NCBI GenBank assembly: GCA_023452965.1
Contig: JAEXUU010000374.1
Span: 1-10,244 of the forward strand
DNA length: 10,244 bases
Direction: 5' to 3'
Source of the DNA: Pseudomonadota bacterium
Lineage (GTDB): Bacteria > Pseudomonadota > Alphaproteobacteria > Rhizobiales > Beijerinckiaceae
Under the pieces are notes generated by a model. The model had not been told where the DNA came from, made no database searches, and saw only the letters and a program-made list of their open reading frames with translations. Position numbers and translations under genes: made by a program. Positions 1-6,333 of this stretch are shown piece after piece. The stretch's first letter is position 1. Every line of letters begins with the position of its first letter.

Positions 1-1
1 G

Positions 2-682
2 AAGGGCTGGATCCGGGCGCTGAAGGGCCATGTCCAGGACCTGTCGAGCCTCTCCTTCAAGGGCGATGACGGCTTGCGCACGGCCTTCTTCACCGAGACA
101 ACGGCGAAGATCCTGGTGATGGCGACGAATGGCAAGGTCTTCACCCTGGAGGCCTCGAAGCTGCCCGGCGGGCGCGGCTTCGGCGATCCGATCCGCCTGA
201 TGATCGAGCTGGAGGAAAGCGCCGAGATCGTCGCCGCCTTCCCCTATCGGCCAGGGCTGAAGCTGCTGATGGCGACGACCGAGGGGCGCGGCTTCGTGGT
301 CTCGAGCGACGACATCGTCGCCAACACCCGCAAGGGCAAGCAGGTGCTGAACGTCGACGCGCCGGTCGAGGCCATGCTCGCAGTGCCGGCCGAGGGTGAC
401 CATGTCGCGATCATCGGCCAGAACCGCAAGCTGCTCTGCTTCCCGATCTCGGAAGTCGCGGAGATGAGCCGCGGCAAGGGCGTCAAGCTGCAGCGCTACA
501 AGGATGGCGGGCTTTCCGACGCGAAGGTCTTCACCCTGGCCGACGGGCTGACCTGGCTCGACACTTCGGCGCGGACCTGGACGGTGCCGCAGGCCGAGCT
601 GATCGACTGGCTCGGCCATCGCGCCGAATCCGGCCGGCTGCCGCCCAAGGGCTTCCCGAAGAACAACAAGTTCGGCGGGTAA
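2..682 (+). CDS. parC: DNA topoisomerase IV subunit A, C-terminal part (5' truncated by window edge)
   Basis: ParC is the DNA-cleaving subunit of topoisomerase IV, which works with ParE to decatenate daughter chromosomes. Only about 226 C-terminal codons are in the window. The frame is open from base 2 and begins KGWIRALKGH, the conserved opening of a GyrA/ParC C-terminal beta-pinwheel blade. Blade-like repeats follow, such as TNGKVFTLEASKLPGGRGFGDPI, TTEGRGFVVSSDDI and NRKLLCFPISEVAEM, which match the pinwheel that wraps DNA. The tail GRLPPKGFPKNNKFGG then TAA is typical of alphaproteobacterial ParC and lacks the acidic tail common in GyrA. That ending and the lack of a GyrA-box-like motif in the visible part favour ParC over GyrA. 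The breakage-reunion domain and catalytic Tyr lie outside the window. The internal TTG near base 74 is not a real start. The gene converges on a tiny lipoprotein gene 30 bp beyond its stop. Confidence 0.93.
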   Translation, partial: KGWIRALKGHVQDLSSLSFKGDDGLRTAFFTETTAKILVMATNGKVFTLEASKLPGGRGFGDPIRLMIELEESAEIVAAFPYRPGLKLLMATTEGRGFVVSSDDIVANTRKGKQVLNVDAPVEAMLAVPAEGDHVAIIGQNRKLLCFPISEVAEMSRGKGVKLQRYKDGGLSDAKVFTLADGLTWLDTSARTWTVPQAELIDWLGHRAESGRLPPKGFPKNNKFGG

Positions 683-684
683 GC

Positions 685-737
685 GACGCAGCAGCCGGCT
701 GGCTTTCCGGCGCTATCGGCCGGTCTGCTGCGGCGTC
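685..737. terminator. imperfect inverted repeat between convergent parC and the small lipoprotein gene
   Basis: The arm at 685-698 (GACGCAGCAGCCGG) is nearly complementary to 720-737 (CCGGTCTGCTGCGGCGTC), with a few unpaired bases in the right arm. It sits just after the parC stop and overlaps the last codons and 3' end of the convergent lipoprotein gene, where a bidirectional terminator would be expected. No T-run follows on either strand, so intrinsic termination is not demonstrated. Confidence 0.3.
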
Positions 738-823
738 GGCCAGCCGACCGAGCGGCCAAGATCCGTGGTGTGGCAGGCCGAGAGGGCGAGCGCCAGCAGG
801 CTGGCGGCGATCAGGCGTGACAT
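713..823 (-). CDS. small lipoprotein, 36 aa
   Basis: I do not recognise a family. The minus-strand ATG at 823-821 opens a 36-codon frame ending in TAG at 715-713. The protein starts MSRLIAASLLALALSAC and ends HTTDLGRSVGWPTPQQTGR. It has a short basic n-region (R3), a hydrophobic h-region and a lipobox L14-S15-A16-C17, so signal peptidase II would cut before C17 and leave a 20-residue lipidated peptide. Residue 18 is His rather than Asp, which suggests sorting to the outer membrane by the E. coli Lol rule. A Shine-Dalgarno GGAG lies 6 nt before the ATG (CGGAGCAATTC-ATG). Lipobox plus well-placed ribosome site make it credible despite its size. Its size and the ACHTT segment recall entericidin-type mini-lipoproteins, but I see no real entericidin signature. 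It is divergent from the HxlR regulator, with 176 bp between the two starts. Confidence 0.72.
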   Translation of the reverse strand: MSRLIAASLLALALSACHTTDLGRSVGWPTPQQTGR

Positions 824-999
824 GAATTGCTCCGAGGCGAGGGGTGAGGATAGCGCGGGCCGGAATCCGCCAATGGTCGGCGCCGGCATGGATGTCTCCG
901 TCGAAAGGCCCGAGGATTGGCGGGTGGCCTGCGACTATCGTCAGACGGAAATCGGGGCTAAGACCGGAAACACAAGTAGAATGAAGTTTCTGGTATAGT
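824..999. promoter_or_regulatory. divergent intergenic region between lipoprotein gene and hxlR-type regulator
   Basis: This gap must carry the promoters of both neighbours. No gene is supported in it. The right end (about 960-1016) is clearly more AT-rich than its surroundings. It holds -10-like hexamers TAGAAT (977-982) and TATAGT (994-999), but neither has a convincing -35 box. A short motif recurs as ACTAT at 934-938, ATAGT at 995-999 and ACTAT at 1012-1016; the last two form an inverted pair around the regulator's start codon with a 12-bp spacer. An 8-bp inverted repeat, CCGCCAAT (867-874) with ATTGGCGG (916-923), lies in the lipoprotein leader. Operator roles are inferred. Confidence 0.4.
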
Positions 1000-1398
1000 A
1001 TGGAAAATCAGACTATTGGGCCGCAGCGCTCCGGCGACGATGCCGAGAGTGCCGAGGAATCAGAGACTTGTCCCGATTCCGCGACGGTCGAACGGTTCCA
1101 TACCGCGATGCGCATCCTGACCGGCAAGTGGAAGGGGGAAATCCTCTGGCGGCTTGGGCACGGGACTTTGCGCTTCGGCGAGCTGCGCCGCGCTATCCCG
1201 GGCATCACGCAGCATATGCTGACCACCCAGCTGCGCGATCTGGAGGCGCACGGCCTGGTCAAACGCACGATCTATCCGGAAGTGCCGCCGCGCGTGGAGT
1301 ATGCGGTGACGCCGGCCGCGCGCGAACTCGGCCCTGTCTTCCGCGAGATCAAGGCCTGGTCGGACAGGCACGCGGACACGCTCAAGCTGATGGCCTGA
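1000..1398 (+). CDS. HxlR/DUF24-family winged-helix transcriptional regulator
   Basis: This is a DNA-binding regulator of 132 aa. After an acidic, probably disordered N-terminus (residues 1-22) comes the HxlR signature: C24-P25, then ILTGKWKGEILWRL (39-52), LRFGELRRAIPGITQHMLTTQLRDLEAHGLVKR (57-89) as helix-turn-helix, and the wing YPEVPPRVEYAVTPAARELGPVF. C24 is the only cysteine and occupies the place of the redox-sensing N-terminal Cys of YodB/HypR-type members. A thiol-based response to quinones, aldehydes or oxidants is therefore plausible but not shown. No Shine-Dalgarno precedes the ATG at 1000. The next in-frame ATG (codon 37) would remove the conserved Cys, so 1000 is kept. No adjacent enzyme gene reveals the target; the divergent mini-lipoprotein is the nearest candidate. 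The family assignment is firm. Confidence 0.92.
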   Translation: MENQTIGPQRSGDDAESAEESETCPDSATVERFHTAMRILTGKWKGEILWRLGHGTLRFGELRRAIPGITQHMLTTQLRDLEAHGLVKRTIYPEVPPRVEYAVTPAARELGPVFREIKAWSDRHADTLKLMA

Positions 1399-1451
1399 GC
1401 GCGACGGGCGCCTGATTGTTGCGGTTTAGCAGCGGCTTGCGAGCAGGCGCT

Positions 1452-1477
1452 GAATCGATTTGAGACTCTCTTGAATC
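1452..1477. other. cluster of three GANTC (CcrM methylation) sites
   Basis: GAATC at 1452-1456, GACTC at 1464-1468 and GAATC at 1473-1477 lie within 26 bp in the gap between the convergent regulator and outer-membrane protein genes. GANTC is the target of CcrM, the cell-cycle-regulated adenine methyltransferase of most alphaproteobacteria. Two of the sites sit in a degenerate direct repeat: TGAATCGATTTGAGA (1451-1465) and TGAATCGAGTTCTCA (1472-1486). No promoter points out of this gap, so a regulatory role is unproven. Confidence 0.3.
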
Positions 1478-1483
1478 GAGTTC

Positions 1484-2113
1484 TCAGCGGATCGACTGGC
1501 CCACCAGTCCGACTTCCAGCCCGAGCGTCAGCTTGTCGGTGACCGCCCATTCGACGCCCGCGCGCGCTTCCGGCCTGACCGCGATGTCCGAGCGGGAGAA
1601 GGGCGCCGAGAACGGTGTCGGACCGTAGCGATAGGTCTCGTTGGCGGCGGCCATGCCGAACTTGGTGTAGAGCAGCACGTCGGGCGTCGCGAGCACGCCG
1701 GCCTTGATCTGGAAGGCGCCGGCGATGTCCTGCGTATAGCTCGCCTGGCCGAAGCCCGGGCTGTTGTAGCCGCCGAAGCTCGGAGCATATTCCAGCGCCC
1801 CGACGATGCCGTAGACGAAGTCGCCGTCGCGCCACATCTTGCCGCCTTCGAGCCCGATCGTCGGGCCGGCGGTGGTGCCGAACTGCTTCGAGCTGATGAC
1901 CTGGAAGCCGCTCGAGATCCGCGCGTAGGAGCCTTCCCATTTCACGCCGCCTGGCGCCAGCGTGGGCGCCGACCAGGCGAAGCTGGGCAATGTCCCAAAC
2001 CCCATGAAGGGCAGGAAGGCCTGTGCCTGGGCGGGTCGGCTGGCAAAGGCAAGGCCGGCAATGACGGCGATGCCTGTCACTCGTGCCATGATAGCGGGCG
2101 CGCTCATGCTCAT
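1484..2113 (-). CDS. small outer-membrane beta-barrel protein (opacity/porin-like), secreted
   Basis: The 209-aa product carries a Sec signal peptide, hydrophobic over roughly residues 12-24 and ending SRPAQA with likely cleavage after A30. The mature chain of about 180 residues has alternating polar/hydrophobic, Gly- and aromatic-rich strands: VKWEGSYARISSGFQVIS (57-74), AGPTIGLEGGKMW (82-94), FVYGIVGALEYAPSF (99-113), DVLLYTKFGMAAANETYRYG (145-164), VRPEARAGVEWAVTDKLTLGLEVGLVG (179-205). This is the look of an 8-strand Omp25/Opa-like barrel; I cannot name a specific family. It ends in Arg rather than the usual aromatic residue of outer-membrane proteins. The start is uncertain: Met1, Met3 and Met9 are all possible and none has a clear Shine-Dalgarno. 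Met9 gives the most ordinary signal peptide (MARVTGIAVIAG...). It lies alone between convergent and same-strand neighbours. Confidence 0.75.
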   Translation of the reverse strand: MSMSAPAIMARVTGIAVIAGLAFASRPAQAQAFLPFMGFGTLPSFAWSAPTLAPGGVKWEGSYARISSGFQVISSKQFGTTAGPTIGLEGGKMWRDGDFVYGIVGALEYAPSFGGYNSPGFGQASYTQDIAGAFQIKAGVLATPDVLLYTKFGMAAANETYRYGPTPFSAPFSRSDIAVRPEARAGVEWAVTDKLTLGLEVGLVGQSIR

Positions 2114-2168
2114 GGTTTAGCAGGAGAGGGAGCGATTGTCGCGCTTTTGTGGCGGGCCGCTGGTCGCA

Positions 2169-3182
2169 TCAGGCGACTTTGGTCTTCAGCCGCAGGAAGC
2201 GCATCGTCCGGTCGGCGGTCGCGGCATCGAGCCTGCCATAGTCCCGCAGATCGTCCTCGATCGTCTTGGCCGCGAAGAAGAGCCGGCGTCCGCGCAGGCT
2301 GAGCATCGCGCGGAAGGTTTCCGCGTCGAGGTTGAGCGCGCGGCCGAGAACGGCGATGCCACTGACGTCGCGCTGGAGCAGCACGCGGAGCGCCTGTTCA
2401 TTGCTGATATCCGCAGCGGAGGCGAGAACCTGAGCGAGGTGGAAGGCCCGGTCCTCGTCGGCCAGCATGGTCACGACCTCCGGCAGGGTGCGGACCTGCG
2501 CGCGCAGATCGGACAGCAGCAGCTTGACCTCCAGCCGCTGCTGCCGCGCCTGCTTGGCGAGATCGGCGGAATCCTTGCTGCGCTCGCCTTGTTCCGCGAC
2601 CTGCTCGACGATGCGGAGCACGCGCTGGACCCGCTGTGGCGAGAGGTCGCTGCGGCGCGCCAGCGCTTCGCCGACAGCGACGTCGTCGCCGCCGCGCTGG
2701 AGCAGCCGGTCGAAGCCATGGTCGGAGAACTGGGCGCCTTCGTTGCCGCTGACGGTCCGCAGCACGCCGCTGTCGCCACGCTCGACCAGGATGTCGGTGA
2801 CACTTTCGGAAAGGCGGGCGCGCTCGGCGATCGCGGTCAGATGCGCCTGCGTCTGGCTGACGGCGATGGCGGCGAGGTCGGTATCGGTCAGAACCGGCGA
2901 GAGCTTGAGCACGAGCTTCGCCACTTCGGAATCGGCGTCGCTGGCCAGCGAGACCGCGACCTCATGCGGCAGGCTCGGCGTCGCCGCGACGCTGTCGGCG
3001 TATTGCTTGCGGTCTTCGCTCTCGAGATGCGGCAGGGTGCGCAGCGCGATGTCGCCGTAATGCGACTTGGAGGTGTCGCTGGGTTCGCCGTCGAGCAGGA
3101 ACAGGTCGGTCACGGCATTGAGGAGCTGGCGCCGCGAGTCCGATGACATGTCCGCCGGCATGCGGGAAAGCGACTGCAACAT
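2169..3182 (-). CDS. DUF2336 domain-containing protein
   Basis: This 337-aa, probably cytosolic protein has no signal peptide or membrane segment. It is almost entirely helical and built from degenerate helix pairs in which LS/LT...V...L units recur, for example LPHEVAVSLASDADSEVAKLV (71-91), LSESVTDILVERGDSGVLRTV (123-143) and the LSPQRVQRVLRIVEQV region (about 180-195). The segment GNEGAQFSDHGFDRLLQRG (145-163) has the N-x-x-A-x-x-S spacing of DUF2336 repeats. DUF2336 is an alphaproteobacterial family with a HEAT-like appearance and no general biochemical function that I know. The C-terminal third (LRGRRLFFAAKTIEDDLRDYG) is basic and amphipathic. The start is uncertain: no Shine-Dalgarno precedes the ATG at 3182, and Met8 or Met12 are alternatives. 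It is divergent from opgD with about 290 bp between preferred starts, and has no operon partner. Confidence 0.85.
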   Translation of the reverse strand: MLQSLSRMPADMSSDSRRQLLNAVTDLFLLDGEPSDTSKSHYGDIALRTLPHLESEDRKQYADSVAATPSLPHEVAVSLASDADSEVAKLVLKLSPVLTDTDLAAIAVSQTQAHLTAIAERARLSESVTDILVERGDSGVLRTVSGNEGAQFSDHGFDRLLQRGGDDVAVGEALARRSDLSPQRVQRVLRIVEQVAEQGERSKDSADLAKQARQQRLEVKLLLSDLRAQVRTLPEVVTMLADEDRAFHLAQVLASAADISNEQALRVLLQRDVSGIAVLGRALNLDAETFRAMLSLRGRRLFFAAKTIEDDLRDYGRLDAATADRTMRFLRLKTKVA

Positions 3183-3396
3183 GGGTAGGTCCGGCCATTA
3201 TGAGCGCGCGACGCCGCGAGCGAAGACCGCAACCTGCCCCAGGTCCATTTGATTTAGTCTTAAGCCGACCGGCCAATTTGGGCCGTTCGCCAAGTATTGT
3301 GCGCGCACGCGTCAAGGGGACCCGCAGGGGGCTTCCTGCGAGGTCCGCCCCGGAACTTCCTCCCGAGCGCCACGTTTTCGCGGCACCGGTCACGGC
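3183..3396. promoter_or_regulatory. divergent promoter region between DUF2336 gene and opgD
   Basis: No gene is supported here. The AT-richer patch around 3247-3300 is the likely promoter zone for both directions, though I find no convincing -35/-10 pair. The perfect 10-bp palindrome GTGCGCGCAC lies at 3299-3308. A strong stem-loop follows at 3318-3346 and is listed separately. Confidence 0.4.
3318..3346 (+). promoter_or_regulatory. stem-loop in the opgD leader
   Basis: GGACC (3318-3322) pairs with GGTCC (3342-3346) and CGCAGG (3323-3328) with CCTGCG (3335-3340). This gives 11 base pairs with one bulged A (3341) and a 6-nt loop. There is no T-run, so it is not an intrinsic terminator. It lies 125 nt before the preferred opgD start and could be an operator or a structured mRNA leader element. 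Confidence 0.4.
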
Positions 3397-3471
3397 ATGG
3401 TGGCGGCCGAAGAATCTTGCCCGGAGCTTTGCGTGAACTGTCCTGCCCGAGACGATGTGTGTCTTCCCGAA

Positions 3472-5127
3472 ATGTCGCAGCCGTCGCGCCGGGAGGCGGC
3501 GGCCAGCCCGCCCTCGCGTCGCTCGATTCTCGCGCTCCTCGCCTCGACCGCCATGCTTGCTCCGCCAGCGCTCGCCCAGAACCCAGCCACGCCATCGGGC
3601 GGGAACGCGGCGGACGGTCAGCCACCCGGTACGCCGCGCCCCGGCACCTTCAGCTATGCGGAGGTCGTCAATCAGGCACGCATCCTGGCCGAGCGCCCCT
3701 TCGACGACGCGCAGCCCGATATTCCGGACGCGCTGAGGGCGCTGACCTATGACAGCTATCGCGAGATCAGGTTCCGCCGCGACAAGGCGCTCTGGCAGAA
3801 TGACGGAACGGATTTCCGTCTGCAGCTCTTCCATCTCGGCTTCCTGCACGATCGGCCGGTCCAGATCCACGTCGTGTCGAACGGCAATGCGATTCCGATT
3901 CCCTACAACATGGCGCTGTTCGAGTTCGGCAAGGCGCCGGTGCCGCAGAAGCTGCCGGTGTCGCTGGGTTTCGCCGGCTTTTCCGTCACGACGACGCTGA
4001 ACAGCCTGAAGCTGCAGGACGAGGTGATCTCGTTCCTCGGCGCCAGCTATTTCCGCTTTCTCGGGCGCGGCCATCGCTACGGCCTGTCGGCACGGGCGCT
4101 CGCGCTCGATGTCGGTGGCGAGGCGGATGAGGAGTTTCCGTTCTTCCGTTCGCTCTGGCTGGAGCGGCCGAAGCCGGAAAGCGTCGATCTGGTCGTCTAT
4201 GGACTGGTCGATTCACCCTCGGTCAGCGGAGCCTTCCGCTTCGTGGTGACGCCCGGCCCGCAGACCAGCATCGCGGTGACGGCGACGATCATTCCGCGCA
4301 AGCCGATCCAGCGCATCGGCATCGCGCCGCTGACCTCGATGTTCCTCGCCGGCGAGGGGGACCGCGAGCAGCGCACCGATTTTCGTCCCGAGATCCACGA
4401 TTCCGACGGGCTGATGCTCCACACCGGCGTCGGCGAATGGATCTGGCGGCCGATCCGCAACCCGAAGGCGCTGACCATCTCCTCCTTCCACGACAGGAAC
4501 CCGCGCGGCTTCGGCCTGATCCAGCGCGACCGCGAGTTCGGCCATTACCAGGACCTCGAGGCGCACTACCATGCGAGGCCGGGCTACTGGATCGAGCCGG
4601 TGGGCGAATGGGGCGAGGGCCGCGTCGACCTGATCGAGATCCCGACGCAGGGCGAGGAATTCGACAACATCGTCTGCTGCTGGACGCCGAAGACGCCGCT
4701 GGAGCCGGGGCGCCAGACCGAGCTGAGCTACCGGATGACGAGCGTCTCGACGACCGAGACCTTGCACGGCATGGGTCAGGTCCAGAGCAGCTTTGCGGCG
4801 GACGATGCGGTGGATACCGCTGCCGGGCTGGTCCGAAAGCGCTTCATCGTCGATTTCAACGCCGGCGATCTCGAATTTTACCTGAGCGATCCCAAGCGTG
4901 TCTCCGCGGTGGCCACGGTCTCGGTTGGCTCGGTCACCAACACGATTCTCGATCCCAATTATGCGGCGAAGGGCTTCCGGGCGATCGTCGACGTCGCGCT
5001 GCGCCCCGGCGAAAGCACCGATCTGCGCCTCTTCCTGCGGACGCCCTTGCGCTCGCTGACGGAGACCTGGACCGCCAGTTGGTCGGCTCCCGGCTCCGCA
5101 CCGCCGCCGGCCGCCAGCCGCGGCTGA
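3472..5127 (+). CDS. opgD: periplasmic glucan biosynthesis protein, OpgG/OpgD (MdoG/MdoD) family, Tat-exported
   Basis: This protein acts in the periplasm on the backbone of osmoregulated periplasmic glucans. The family includes E. coli OpgG and OpgD, and a beta-1,2-glucanase activity has been reported for it. From the ATG at 3472 it is 551 aa. A twin-arginine signal S15-R16-R17-S-I-L leads into a hydrophobic stretch ending PALA, with cleavage likely after A35. The OpgG fold follows: FSYAEVVNQARILAERPF (about 60-77), the ALWQNDGTDFRLQLFHLGFLHDRPVQIHVV region (106-135), HDSDG (309-313), QRDREFGHYQDLE (351-363) and YWIEPVGEWGEGRVDLIEIP (372-391). The frame is also open from an ATG at 3397, but those 25 codons look non-coding (14/25 end in G/C, versus 23/25 for the 25 codons from 3472) and would give a 40-residue n-region. 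Neither start has a clear Shine-Dalgarno. Tat export and the lack of an adjacent opgH resemble OpgD more than OpgG; the paralogue choice is inferred. Confidence 0.88.
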   Translation: MSQPSRREAAASPPSRRSILALLASTAMLAPPALAQNPATPSGGNAADGQPPGTPRPGTFSYAEVVNQARILAERPFDDAQPDIPDALRALTYDSYREIRFRRDKALWQNDGTDFRLQLFHLGFLHDRPVQIHVVSNGNAIPIPYNMALFEFGKAPVPQKLPVSLGFAGFSVTTTLNSLKLQDEVISFLGASYFRFLGRGHRYGLSARALALDVGGEADEEFPFFRSLWLERPKPESVDLVVYGLVDSPSVSGAFRFVVTPGPQTSIAVTATIIPRKPIQRIGIAPLTSMFLAGEGDREQRTDFRPEIHDSDGLMLHTGVGEWIWRPIRNPKALTISSFHDRNPRGFGLIQRDREFGHYQDLEAHYHARPGYWIEPVGEWGEGRVDLIEIPTQGEEFDNIVCCWTPKTPLEPGRQTELSYRMTSVSTTETLHGMGQVQSSFAADDAVDTAAGLVRKRFIVDFNAGDLEFYLSDPKRVSAVATVSVGSVTNTILDPNYAAKGFRAIVDVALRPGESTDLRLFLRTPLRSLTETWTASWSAPGSAPPPAASRG

Positions 5128-5133
5128 TCGTCT

Positions 5134-6333
5134 TCAGGCGGCCGGCAGGCAGGCCGGCCCGAGCGGCTCGAAGCTCTTATAGGTCAGGATGAACTCCTGG
5201 TGCCCGAGCTCTTCCGACTTGGTCCGCGCGCCCTGCGCCAGCGAGACGACGAGGTCGCGGATTTCCGTGCCGACCTCGTCGAGGCTGGCGCGGCCTTCGA
5301 GAATGCGGCCGGCGTCGACATCCATGTCGTCGCTCATCCGGCGATAGGTCTCGGGATTGGCGCAGATCTTCACGACCGGCGAGATCGCCGAGCCGACGAC
5401 CGAGCCGCGGCCGGTGACGAACAGCACGCAATGCGCACCGCAGGCGATCAGCTCGGCGATCTCGGCATTGTCGTTGATGTTGGGGAAGCCGAAGCGGACC
5501 TCGCCATCCGGCACCACGTCGAGAAGATAGAGCCCGCCCTTGGGTGGGATGTCGCCCGGCTTGATCAGGCCGGAGATCGGCGATGCCCCCGATTTGGCAT
5601 AGGCGCCCATCGACTTCTCCTCGATGGTCGAGAGACCACCCTCGGCATTGCCGGCGGCGAAGGAGCCGTAGCCGAGCGTCGCATAGTAGCGGGCCGCCTT
5701 GGCGACGGATTTCTCCAGCTCGACGCCGAGCTCGGGCGTGATGGCGCGGGCGGCCATGATGTGCTCGCAGCCGATCAGCTCGCCGGTCTCCTCGAAGATG
5801 CAGGCGGCGCCCTCCGCGATCAGCTGGTCGAAGGCGCGGCCGGCCGCCGGGTTGCCGGTGATGCCGGAGGTGCCGTCGGAGCCGCCGCAGACCGTGCCGA
5901 TCACCAGTTCGCTCACCGCCATCGGCACCGTCTCGGCCTCGTCGAGCAGGGCGCGCTGCTCCTCGACCCAGGTGCGGCCCTCCTTGATCGAGGCGCGGGT
6001 GCCGCCGGTGCCCTGGATGACGATGGTCTTGACCGGTCGGCCGGTGGCGCGGACGACGCGCTCCAGCGCATACTTATTGAAGCTCTCGCAGCCGAGCGAG
6101 ATCAGCAGCACCGCCCCGACATTGGGATGGGTGCAGAGCTGCTCCATCATCCGCTCGGCGTAAGGGTTCGGGTAGCAGCCGGGAAAGCCGATCGCGTGGA
6201 CCTGGTTCTCGCGCCAGGGCAGGGCGATCTCGCGCGCAACGTGATGGGCGCATTCGACGAGATAGGCGACCGCGACGACGTTGCGGATGCCCTTGCGGCC
6301 GTCGCTGCGCAGATAACCCCTGAGCTCGCTCAT
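5134..6333 (-). CDS. UxaA/GarD-family dehydratase or lyase, large (C-terminal-domain) subunit
   Basis: This 399-aa protein corresponds to the catalytic C-terminal domain of altronate/galactarate dehydratases and to the large subunit of two-part relatives such as sulfolactate sulfo-lyase SuyB. The N-terminus GYLRSDGRKGIRN (6-18) is the family opening. Further signatures are FPGCYPNPYAE (50-60), LLISLGCESF (76-85), CGGSDGTSGITGNPAAG (149-165) and TGRGSVVGSAISPVVKICANPETYRRMSDDMDVDAG (307-342). C53, C82 and C149 are candidate metal ligands in this iron-dependent family. Its ATG overlaps the stop of the small-subunit gene (ATGA), and an AGGAG lies 7 nt upstream inside that gene. Most UxaA and GarD enzymes carry both domains on one chain, so the split form leaves the substrate open: altronate-like, galactarate-like, sulfolactate or another hydroxy-acid. 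Family certain, specificity unknown. Confidence 0.9.
   Translation of the reverse strand: MSELRGYLRSDGRKGIRNVVAVAYLVECAHHVAREIALPWRENQVHAIGFPGCYPNPYAERMMEQLCTHPNVGAVLLISLGCESFNKYALERVVRATGRPVKTIVIQGTGGTRASIKEGRTWVEEQRALLDEAETVPMAVSELVIGTVCGGSDGTSGITGNPAAGRAFDQLIAEGAACIFEETGELIGCEHIMAARAITPELGVELEKSVAKAARYYATLGYGSFAAGNAEGGLSTIEEKSMGAYAKSGASPISGLIKPGDIPPKGGLYLLDVVPDGEVRFGFPNINDNAEIAELIACGAHCVLFVTGRGSVVGSAISPVVKICANPETYRRMSDDMDVDAGRILEGRASLDEVGTEIRDLVVSLAQGARTKSEELGHQEFILTYKSFEPLGPACLPAA
5140..5159. terminator. GC-rich hairpin between convergent opgD and uxaA-type genes
   Basis: GGCCGGC (5140-5146) and GCCGGCC (5153-5159) form a perfect 7-bp stem with a 6-nt loop. It begins 13 bp after the opgD stop and lies inside the last codons of the convergent large-subunit gene. 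The two stop codons are 6 bp apart, so transcription from both sides must end here. No T-tract follows on either strand, so it may only assist Rho-dependent termination. Confidence 0.35.

Noticed and set aside
765..998. 77-codon plus-strand frame ending just before the HxlR gene
   Set aside because: It overlaps the antisense of the lipoprotein gene, has no ribosome site or signal, and its tail lies in the AT-rich promoter-like patch.
2136..3146. Long open frame (336 codons) on the plus strand opposite the DUF2336 gene
   Set aside because: It is the mirror of a high-GC3 gene. Its composition (runs of Arg, Gln, Asp, Gly, Ala) is typical of antisense frames and it matches no family, while the minus strand encodes DUF2336.
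2962..4074. 370-codon minus-strand frame overlapping both the DUF2336 and opgD genes
   Set aside because: It spans two well-supported genes in wrong frames, with low-complexity Arg/Ala/Gly content and no recognisable domain.
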